DNA of 5,642 nucleotides from Planctomycetales bacterium. GTDB taxonomy: Bacteria > Planctomycetota > Planctomycetia > Planctomycetales > Planctomycetaceae. Location: assembly GCA_020050375.1 (NCBI GenBank), contig JAGVKR010000802.1, forward strand, positions 1 through 5,642, written 5' to 3'. Under the pieces are notes generated by a model. The model worked only from the letters and a program-made list of their open reading frames with translations. It was not told the origin of the DNA and did no database searches. The translations under genes and the position numbers were made by a program. The number at the start of each line of letters is the position of its first letter. Position 1 is the stretch's first letter. Below, in pieces: positions 1 to 4,673 of the stretch.

Positions 1-1031
1 AATGTGGGATCGTCGAATGGATCGAGGAGCAGTTCGCAGGAGGCGTCGCTGGCCGAGCGGAAATCGAAATGCAACTCGAAATCGGCGACCTCCCGGGCAA
101 GCATCAGGTTGCTCGCCTGGCCTGCGGTGTCGCCGCCGCATCGCAGAATTCCGTCGGCGAGATTCCACTCGCCCGGTCTGGCGAATCGCCATTCGTCCCG
201 AATCGAAGCGTCGTGCAGCAGCCGGCGAAACCGCGCTCCGGCGGCCGATTGCGCATTGCCGCGGCGGCTCTGGCGGCTGAGCCATTCGTACAGCGCCGCC
301 GTCCGGTAGCCCGCGTTCCAGGAGTCGTGGTGACCTTGTTGGTATTCCGTGAAAAGCGGACTGAGCCCCGCGTCGAGCAGCCGCTCGCGAAACGTGCGAT
401 TGTTCTCGACGAGACTGGGGACATCGCCGTCGTTGTAGAAATTCCAGATCGCGAGATCATGTTCGGCGTAAGCGCTGACGACCGCCTCGGGCGAGAGACT
501 GCACGTCCCGGAAAGAGGGACAATCGCGGCGAACTTTCCCGGATAGGCGGCCGCGATGCTCCACGTCCCTGCTCCGCCGGACGAAACACCCGTGACATAG
601 ACTCGATCGGGGTCGACGCCGTATTCCTCGATCACCTGATCGAGAATGGCGATCGCCCGCAGCATGTCCGGGGAACCGGAGCTCCAGTTGTCGTGGCACT
701 GCGGGGCCAGGCAGATCATCGGAAAATTGCGCCGCGTCTCCCAGACCGAGACGCCGAAGTTGTTGCTGATCTGCGACACGCCGTCTTTGCCGTTCTCGCC
801 GAACCCGTTCAGAAAGAGCAGCAGCGCCGGTTTTTCGGCTGCCGGCAGAGTGTGAGGGACGAAGAGGACGTAGCCGAATTCTTCGCCGTTCACATCGACG
901 AACTTACGGGCGGTGAACCCCGGCCGTGCGTGAGTTCGCTGAACTTTCCACCAGCCTGCGGCAAGGGAGAGATCGTACGCCAGCACGGCGCCGAGCAGAC
1001 CCATCGCCAATCCCCAGACTGCGCGACGCAT
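1..1031 (-). CDS. Secreted alpha/beta-hydrolase esterase fused to a 3-keto-disaccharide hydrolase-like domain (3' end cut by window edge)
   Basis: Reading the minus strand from the ATG at 1031 gives 343 uninterrupted codons up to the left edge, so the C-terminus is missing. The first 25 residues are a signal peptide or anchor (RR, then a hydrophobic run, then SLAAG), which implies export. Residues about 45-250 are an esterase of the PHB-depolymerase/LpqC or prolyl-oligopeptidase-like type. They contain the oxyanion-type loop FLNGFGENGKDG (72-84), the nucleophile elbow GVSSGG (148-153, Ser150), a likely acid at Asp203 in NDGDVPS, and the catalytic His in GHHDSW (His235, possibly His234). The usual loop reads LHG; here it is LNG. 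From about residue 278 the pattern changes to EWRFARPGEWNLADGILRCGG followed by DFELHFDFRSA, which resembles the start of the 3-keto-disaccharide hydrolase (DUF1080) jelly-roll fold. An in-frame TAA lies just upstream (codon after it at 1041-1043), so 1031 is the first ATG. No well-spaced Shine-Dalgarno is visible. The substrate is unknown; an ester-decorated polysaccharide is a guess. Confidence 0.85.
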   Translation of the reverse strand, partial: MRRAVWGLAMGLLGAVLAYDLSLAAGWWKVQRTHARPGFTARKFVDVNGEEFGYVLFVPHTLPAAEKPALLLFLNGFGENGKDGVSQISNNFGVSVWETRRNFPMICLAPQCHDNWSSGSPDMLRAIAILDQVIEEYGVDPDRVYVTGVSSGGAGTWSIAAAYPGKFAAIVPLSGTCSLSPEAVVSAYAEHDLAIWNFYNDGDVPSLVENNRTFRERLLDAGLSPLFTEYQQGHHDSWNAGYRTAALYEWLSRQSRRGNAQSAAGARFRRLLHDASIRDEWRFARPGEWNLADGILRCGGDTAGQASNLMLAREVADFELHFDFRSASDASCELLLDPFDDPT

Positions 1032-1050
1032 GATGGCGGCCCATTAAGTT

Positions 1051-1095
1051 CCTGTCCCGAAGAACTGGCGAGACGTAGCCCGAAGGGGCGACAGG
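1051..1095 (-). repeat. Inverted repeat / hairpin leader ahead of the esterase
   Basis: The 6-bp arms CCTGTC and GACAGG (1051-1056 and 1090-1095) enclose two further small hairpins. Read on the minus strand these are GCCC-CTTC-GGGC near 1078-1089 and GTTC-TTCG-GGAC near 1054-1065; the second has a C(UUCG)G tetraloop. The second small hairpin uses bases of one outer arm, so the outer and inner structures exclude each other. The element would lie at the start of the esterase mRNA, 20 nt upstream of its ATG. It could be a 5' UTR structure or a copy of a dispersed palindromic repeat; one window cannot tell. Confidence 0.4.
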
Positions 1096-1106
1096 AAATC
1101 GGTGTC

Positions 1107-1135
1107 ATCATAACCCGGCCGAGCGGCGAATTCAC
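1107..1135 (-). promoter_or_regulatory. Possible sigma-70-type promoter for the esterase
   Basis: On the minus strand a -10-like TATGAT (1107-1112, five of six consensus bases) follows a poor -35-like GTGAAT (1130-1135, three of six) at a 17-bp spacing. Transcription would begin near 1100, just before the inverted repeat, giving a 5' UTR of about 70 nt. The -10 match is good, but the -35 is weak and planctomycete promoter rules are poorly defined. Confidence 0.3.
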
Positions 1136-1430
1136 GAGGAATTCCCCGACAAATTCCCGGCAGTTTTCCAGATTCGAGACGTCCTCTGCCGCACCAGTTC
1201 GTCGGTCTGGCAAAAGGCATCCGTATGACGGAACCGGTTGGCGGGTCAAATGTTCGGCTGATTGCCGAGCGGCACCATCCAGAGGGGCGCGACGGCGTGG
1301 AACGAGCACAAACGAAGCCAAAATGGAGATTTTTGGGGGTGATTCCGGACAGGATTTGTTGGAGTGCAGGACTCCCCGAACCTCGATTGCCGGCAACCGA
1401 TCTTCCCGGATGCGTTTTTTCCCGCTGACG

Positions 1431-1459
1431 TTGAACACCCATCAGGAACTCGCTAACCT
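1431..1459 (+). promoter_or_regulatory. Possible promoter of the rplM-rpsI operon
   Basis: TTGAAC (1431-1436) and TAACCT (1454-1459) are separated by exactly 17 bp and match the sigma-70 consensus at four and three of six positions. A run of six T at 1415-1420 lies just upstream, as in UP-element-like contexts. Transcription from here would leave an untranslated leader of about 200 nt before rplM, which contains the hairpins described at 1547-1635. The assignment rests on motif match and position only. Confidence 0.3.
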
Positions 1460-1546
1460 ACCTGCTTCCGCTCCAATCCGGCCCAATTCAATGCGCCAGC
1501 TTGTGGCCGATGGATTCCCGGATTATGCAGCGGGGGGAACTGAAAC

Positions 1547-1635
1547 GGGCAATTCGCCGCCGGCGGCCTGTCAGCGTTGCCTGGTCGGCTGAAACAGAGT
1601 CGTCGTGACAGGGCAATTGCCGCGGGATATCGGCA
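1547..1635 (+). promoter_or_regulatory. Structured 5' leader of rplM, candidate r-protein autoregulatory site
   Basis: This segment is dense in symmetry. There is a 7-bp stem CCTGTCA/TGACAGG (1567-1573 with 1606-1612) closing a 32-nt loop. There is a perfect 12-bp palindrome GCCGCCGGCGGC (1556-1567) and another, GGCAATTGCC (1612-1621). A 5-bp stem TGCCG/CGGCA (1618-1622 with 1631-1635) sits about 30 nt before the start codon. The octamer GGGCAATT occurs twice (1547-1554 and 1611-1618) and flanks the large stem, so alternative pairings are possible. In E. coli L13 represses its own operon, and Firmicutes have an L13 leader; a similar role here is an inference from position. No match to a known leader family was recognised. 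Confidence 0.35.
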
Positions 1636-1652
1636 GCCTTACTTTTGTCTTT

Positions 1653-1657
1653 GGGGA
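1653..1657 (+). promoter_or_regulatory. Ribosome binding site supporting the GTG start of rplM
   Basis: GGGGA lies about 8 nt before GTG at 1666, a good Shine-Dalgarno spacing. The in-frame TTG codons at 1645, 1651 and 1660 overlap or sit too close to this motif, and starting there would add residues (SLGILI) not seen at L13 N-termini. This favours 1666. Confidence 0.6.
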
Positions 1658-1665
1658 TTTTGATC

Positions 1666-2133
1666 GTGACGAAGTCGTTTTTGGCGAAACCGGGTGAAGT
1701 CAAGCCGGACTGGATGCTGATCGATGCCGATGGGCAAGTGGTCGGCCGTTTGGCCGTGAAGCTCGCCACGGTCTTGATGGGAAAGCACAAACCGACGTAC
1801 ACGCCGCACGTCGACTGTGGCGATTTCATCGTCGTGATCAACGCCGAGAAGGTGCGATTTGGCGGCCGTCCGATGGCCCATCCGACGCATCCGAATTTCA
1901 CGGCAAAAATGCTCACGAAGACGTATCAGCGCTATTCGCGCTACCCCAATGGCCTGAAACTCACCCCGGCGGCGGAGATGATCGAGCGCAAGCCCGAAGA
2001 AGTGCTCCGGCTCGCCGTCCGCCGGATGTTGCCCAAGACAAAAATGGGCCGGCAGATGCTGAAAAAACTGAAGCTCTATCGCGGCGACAAGCACCCGCAC
2101 CAGGCGCAGGTTCCCGAGCCGCGCACGCTTTAG
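1666..2133 (+). CDS. rplM: 50S ribosomal protein L13
   Basis: L13 is an early-assembly protein of the large ribosomal subunit that binds 23S rRNA. The 155-residue product shows the family pattern throughout: FLAKPGEV..DW.LIDADGQVVGRLA (5-30), the strongly conserved GKHKPTYTPHVDCGDFIVVINAEKV block (39-63), and the signature region with RRMLPKTKMGRQMLKKLKLYRG (119-140), ending DKHPHQAQVPEPRTL. Between the two blocks it reads AHPTHPNFTAKMLTKTYQRYSRYPNGL, several residues longer than E. coli L13; I recall this form from planctomycetes. The start is GTG, chosen because of the GGGGA site upstream and the alignment of the N-terminus with other L13 proteins. rpsI follows 80 bp later in the same direction, the usual rplM-rpsI arrangement. 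Identification is certain; only the start codon is open to debate. Confidence 0.97.
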   Translation: MTKSFLAKPGEVKPDWMLIDADGQVVGRLAVKLATVLMGKHKPTYTPHVDCGDFIVVINAEKVRFGGRPMAHPTHPNFTAKMLTKTYQRYSRYPNGLKLTPAAEMIERKPEEVLRLAVRRMLPKTKMGRQMLKKLKLYRGDKHPHQAQVPEPRTL

Positions 2134-2142
2134 GCCCTTGTT

Positions 2143-2181
2143 TCCCCGAAGTAACGATGTTTGCGGGGAGAGACCCCTTTT
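2143..2181 (+). promoter_or_regulatory. Alternative hairpins between rplM and rpsI (attenuator-like)
   Basis: Two stems compete for the same G-run. A 6-bp stem TCCCCG/CGGGGA pairs 2143-2148 with 2164-2169 across a 15-nt loop. A shorter stem GGGG-AGAGA-CCCC (2165-2177) is followed at once by TTTT (2178-2181), the layout of a weak intrinsic terminator. Formation of the first would prevent the second. This could tune the L13:S9 ratio or mark a processing site. The terminator stem is only 4 bp, so strong termination is unlikely and rpsI is probably still read through from rplM. Confidence 0.35.
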
Positions 2182-2213
2182 GATTCCCGATTGAGCGCTC
2201 CGACAACGGAACG

Positions 2214-2828
2214 ATGATGGAAATGGAAAACGAGACGAGCGAGTTGCCCTCCGCGGAACCCAACGAAACCCCGACCGATGCGGTCGCGGCAGAGTCGTCC
2301 GAGAGTTCCGCCCCTGCCGCTGAAGGTGTGGCCGCTGAAGGTGTGGCCGCCGAAGGTGTAGCCGCCGGCCTCACGATCGGCTCCGCAGTTCCCGAAACGG
2401 CCCTCCGCATGCCGACGACGATTCGAGGTCGAATCGACAAGCACGGGACGGCCATGGGAACCGGTCGGCGGAAGACGGCGGTTGCCCGAGTCCGATTGAA
2501 GAAGGGGAAAGGCGCGATCACTGTCAACGATCGGGCCTTCGAAGAATACTTTCCGGTCGAGCGCCTGCGTCTGATGATCCTGGCGCCGCTCGTCGTCACT
2601 GAAATGCTCGGCAAAGTCGACATTGCCGTTCGCGCCAGCGGCGGCGGGATCAACGGCCAGGCCGGCGCAATGATCCTTGGGATCGCCCGTGCCATCCAGG
2701 CTCTGGAGCCCGAAAAGCACGGCCCGCTCAGCGACGGTGGTTTCCTGACGCGCGACGACCGAATGGTCGAACGCAAGAAGTACGGCCATAAGAAAGCTCG
2801 CCGCAGCTTCCAGTTCTCGAAGCGGTGA
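2214..2828 (+). CDS. rpsI: 30S ribosomal protein S9 with long acidic N-terminal extension
   Basis: S9 is a small-subunit protein whose C-terminal tail reaches the P-site tRNA. The core starts near residue 78: GTAMGTGRRKTAVARVRLKKGKG (78-100), the NDRAFEEYF segment, GGGINGQAGAMILGIARAI, then LTRDDRMVERKKYGHKKARR and the invariant ending QFSKR. It aligns along its full length with E. coli S9 (about 130 residues). Ahead of it lie about 77 extra residues: a low-complexity part rich in Glu, Ala, Ser and Pro (1-52) with three AAEGV repeats (35-49), then a linker MPTTIRGRIDKHG (66-78). Acidic or linker extensions on S9 occur in planctomycetes as far as I recall. The start is ATG at 2214 or 2217; ACGGA at 2206-2210 suits 2217 slightly better. 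A start at Met66 would give a more usual length but has no clear ribosome binding site. It is the last gene of the operon before the terminator. Confidence 0.97.
   Translation: MMEMENETSELPSAEPNETPTDAVAAESSESSAPAAEGVAAEGVAAEGVAAGLTIGSAVPETALRMPTTIRGRIDKHGTAMGTGRRKTAVARVRLKKGKGAITVNDRAFEEYFPVERLRLMILAPLVVTEMLGKVDIAVRASGGGINGQAGAMILGIARAIQALEPEKHGPLSDGGFLTRDDRMVERKKYGHKKARRSFQFSKR
2316..2360 (+). repeat. Three tandem 15-bp repeats inside the S9 N-terminal tail
   Basis: The units are GCCGCTGAAGGTGTG (2316-2330), an identical copy (2331-2345) and a copy with two changes (2346-2360), each encoding Ala-Ala-Glu-Gly-Val. A partial fourth unit (GCCGCC) follows. Because the unit is a multiple of three, gain or loss of copies keeps the S9 frame. 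Confidence 0.95.
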
Positions 2829-2881
2829 ACCGCGTCCGGCTGGTCACAGTCCTGCCCGCTCGGATCAGACGCAGACACAAC

Positions 2882-2916
2882 CCTCGGTGGAAAATCCTTT
2901 TTCCGCCGAGGTTTTT
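2882..2916 (+). terminator. Intrinsic terminator of the rplM-rpsI operon
   Basis: A 13-bp stem pairs 2882-2894 (CCTCGGTGGAAAA) with 2899-2911 (TTTTCCGCCGAGG), with one T-G wobble, a 4-nt loop (TCCT), and five T directly after (2912-2916). It lies 53 bp past the rpsI stop and separates the ribosomal operon from mgtE. Confidence 0.93.
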
Positions 2917-3042
2917 CTATTCCGGTTGCCGGCGGCTGTGTCATACTTGAGCGATCGCCGGATCATCTTTCGTCGGGAACGGCAGCACTCGTTCGGGCGG
3001 TCTCGGGCGGCAGAAAACAGACCTAATCTCGGCGAGCACTCC

Positions 3043-4392
3043 ATGTACGATCCACTGCTGTTGCCCGAGCTCCGGGAGATGCTGCTCGAGAACGACGCGC
3101 GGGCGATGCGGGAGTTCTGCGAGGTCTTTCACGCCGGCGTCATCGCTGAGACGCTCGACGCGCTCTCGAATGAGGAAGTCTGGCGCGTCCTTTCGCAGTC
3201 TCCCCTGCAGCGCCAAGTGGAGATCTTCGAGTATTTCAACCTCGCGCGGCAGGTCGAGCTGGTCACCTGCCTCGACAAGCCCCACCTCTCGGCGTTGCTG
3301 GAGGTGATGGCTCCCGACGATCGCGTCGACCTGATCAAGAATATGGATCAGGCCCAGGTCGAGCTCTTGATGCCGCTCATCGCTCAGGCGGAGCGCAGCG
3401 ACATCCGCAAGCTGCTGTCGTATCCCGAGCACAGTGCCGGGTCGATCATGACCACCGAATACGCCTCGCTCCGCGAGGACATGACGGTGCTCGACGCTCT
3501 CGGACAATTGCGCAGCCAGGCGCCGAATCGAGAGACGATTTATTACCTGTATGTTCTCGACGACGCCCGGCACCTGCACGGATTCGTGTCGCTGCGAAAG
3601 TTGATTCTGGCCCGTCCTGAGACGCTCGTCACCGAAATGATGGATCGTGACGTGATTTCGGTTCGTGTCGACGAAGACCAGGAGGTCGTTGCCAAGAAAA
3701 TGGCGCGATACGACTTCATTGCCATGCCGGTCGTCGACGACCAGGGGCGGCTGGTGGGGATCATCACCCACGACGACGTGCTCGACGTGTTGCAGCAGGA
3801 AGCCACCGAGGACGTCCACCGGATGGGCGGCGTCGAGCCCTTGCAAGACGCCTATCTTTCGACCCCGTTCGTAACGCTCGCCTGGAAGCGCGGAATCTGG
3901 CTGGTCCTGCTGCTCGTCGCCGGCCTGGGGACAGCCGAGTTGCTCGAGCGATTCGACGAAACGACCAAACGCTTTGCCTGGCTGGTCCGCTTTCTGCCTC
4001 TCGTTCTGGCCAGCGGCGGAAATGCCGGATCGCAGTCGGCGACGCTGGTCATCCGCGCGTTGGCTCTGGGCGATATGGGACGACACGTTCAGTACCGTAT
4101 TCTGCGTCGCGAGGTGGCAACGGGAATGGCGCTCGGAGCGGTCATGGCCTCGCTGGCCTTCTGTTTTGCCCTCATCGACATCCCCATGCTCAATGCCTCG
4201 ATTCTCGCCGGGGCGGTTGCACTGGTCGTCATGCTCGGGACGGTCAATGGGACGCTGTTGCCGATGGCTTTGCGTTCATTGGGGATGGATCCGGCCATCA
4301 TGTCCAACCCGCTGATCGCCTCCCTGTCCGACATGCTGGGCGTGATGATCTATTACAATCTGGCACTCTTCGCGGTCGGCAATACGCTGTGA
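3043..4392 (+). CDS. mgtE: Magnesium transporter MgtE with N and CBS domains
   Basis: MgtE is a dimeric inner-membrane Mg2+ channel gated by cytoplasmic Mg2+. From ATG 3043 the product has 449 residues, matching the usual length of about 450. Residues 1-130 form the acidic helical N domain. Two CBS domains follow (about 134-195 and 197-255, the second containing DFIAMPVVDDQGRLVGIITHDD), then a linker or plug helix. Five membrane segments lie near 284-301, 311-328, 358-379, 384-408 and 424-447. Family hallmarks include FLPLVLASGGNAGSQSATL (317-335) and DPAIMSNPLIASLSDMLG (416-433); Asp430 corresponds by position to the pore Asp432 of the Thermus enzyme. The frame is open upstream to GTG 2887, but that start lies inside the rpsI terminator and would add 52 residues unlike any MgtE. 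GGCGAG at 3031-3036 is a plausible ribosome binding site. The 126-bp gap after the terminator must hold its promoter; I see no clear one, and no recognisable Mg2+ riboswitch. Confidence 0.95.
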   Translation: MYDPLLLPELREMLLENDARAMREFCEVFHAGVIAETLDALSNEEVWRVLSQSPLQRQVEIFEYFNLARQVELVTCLDKPHLSALLEVMAPDDRVDLIKNMDQAQVELLMPLIAQAERSDIRKLLSYPEHSAGSIMTTEYASLREDMTVLDALGQLRSQAPNRETIYYLYVLDDARHLHGFVSLRKLILARPETLVTEMMDRDVISVRVDEDQEVVAKKMARYDFIAMPVVDDQGRLVGIITHDDVLDVLQQEATEDVHRMGGVEPLQDAYLSTPFVTLAWKRGIWLVLLLVAGLGTAELLERFDETTKRFAWLVRFLPLVLASGGNAGSQSATLVIRALALGDMGRHVQYRILRREVATGMALGAVMASLAFCFALIDIPMLNASILAGAVALVVMLGTVNGTLLPMALRSLGMDPAIMSNPLIASLSDMLGVMIYYNLALFAVGNTL

Positions 4393-4461
4393 GCCGGATT
4401 GCGGGCCGGGGTCTGGTCTATTTCAAGCGTAACCCGGGTGAAAAACGGCCCCGTCCCTGCG

Positions 4462-4566
4462 TCACGGGAGCATCACGCGGCCGCCGCTGGCTACGATCGT
4501 CTGGCCGGTCGTAAAGCGCGACTCGTCGAAGAGCAGGAAGAAGACGAGCGCGGCGACGACAAACTC
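4462..4566 (-). pseudogene. C-terminal relic of a short-chain dehydrogenase/reductase
   Basis: On the minus strand the last 35 codons before the TGA at 4462-4464 read EFVVAALVFFLLFDE, then SRFTTGQTIVASGGRVMLP. This closely resembles the end of short-chain dehydrogenases (VAAAVLFLASDESRFTTGQ..V.GG). A full family member has about 250 residues. Here the resemblance stops near 4566: no Rossmann GxxxGxG motif and no YxxxK motif follow upstream, although the frame stays open to 4815 across unrelated sequence. The stop codon is intact and faces the end of mgtE. I read it as a truncated, non-functional remnant. The call rests on motif memory over only 35 residues. Confidence 0.5.
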
Positions 4567-4647
4567 ATGTCGCGCTGTGCCGAGGAATGCCGCAAATGCG
4601 AAACGGCCTGCCGCGCGATGTTGGCGCACGTCGAACGATCGCGTTGA
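4567..4647 (+). pseudogene. C-terminal relic of a Cys-rich, copper-binding-like (DUF326 type) protein
   Basis: The frame from ATG 4567 to the TGA at 4645-4647 encodes MSRCAEECRKCETACRAMLA followed by HVERSR. The Cys spacing C-x3-C-x2-C-x3-C and the helical, Ala/Glu/Arg-rich filling resemble the last helix of the DUF326 four-helix-bundle copper-binding proteins. A complete protein would have roughly 100-150 residues with several such Cys helices; only one is present. The same frame stays open upstream to 4399, but that part is antisense to the dehydrogenase relic and shows no Cys motif. It could be a real peptide of 26 residues, but no ribosome binding site stands out before ATG 4567, so a truncated remnant is more likely. 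Confidence 0.4.
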
Positions 4648-4673
4648 CGGAACGTTATCGTTGAATCGAATCG

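Larger units (their letters stand above)
1032..1665. other. Divergent intergenic region between esterase (-) and rplM (+)
   Basis: This stretch of about 630 bp has no reading frame that resembles a known protein on either strand; the open frames crossing it extend from, or are antisense to, the flanking genes. It holds the putative control elements of both neighbours, listed separately. It also has several small palindromes: TCCGT-ATG-ACGGA at 1220-1232, a 5-bp hairpin GGAGT/ACTCC at 1361-1375, and TTGCCGGCAA at 1387-1396. No tRNA-like or rRNA-like sequence was recognised. Confidence 0.6.

Noticed and set aside
1201..1300. Possible tRNA or small RNA suggested by GGTCAAAT and small hairpins
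   Set aside because: No acceptor stem, anticodon arm or CCA-compatible arrangement can be assembled around it.
890..1438. Minus-strand open frame of 182 codons upstream of the esterase
   Set aside because: It overlaps the esterase 5' end in another frame, resembles no known family, and covers the likely promoter region.
69..1592. Long plus-strand open frame of 507 codons
   Set aside because: It is antisense to the esterase gene, is rich in Arg/Ala/Pro/Gly without any recognisable motif, and crosses the intergenic region. The minus-strand frame has clear catalytic motifs.
1961..2944. Minus-strand frames antisense to rplM and rpsI, including one with SAATP-type repeats
   Set aside because: The repeats are only the antisense reading of the S9 tail repeats; no independent gene evidence.
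2917..3042. Mg2+ riboswitch (M-box) or other leader before mgtE
   Set aside because: The gap is only 126 bp, shorter than an M-box, and shows no recognisable conserved core or terminator; only a short direct repeat TCGGGCGG is seen.
2887..3042. Longer MgtE starting at GTG 2887
   Set aside because: The start lies inside the rpsI terminator stem and the extra 52 residues do not resemble MgtE N-termini.
2941..4086. Minus-strand open frame of 381 codons
   Set aside because: It is antisense to mgtE, whose identity is certain; GC-rich codon use creates long antisense frames.
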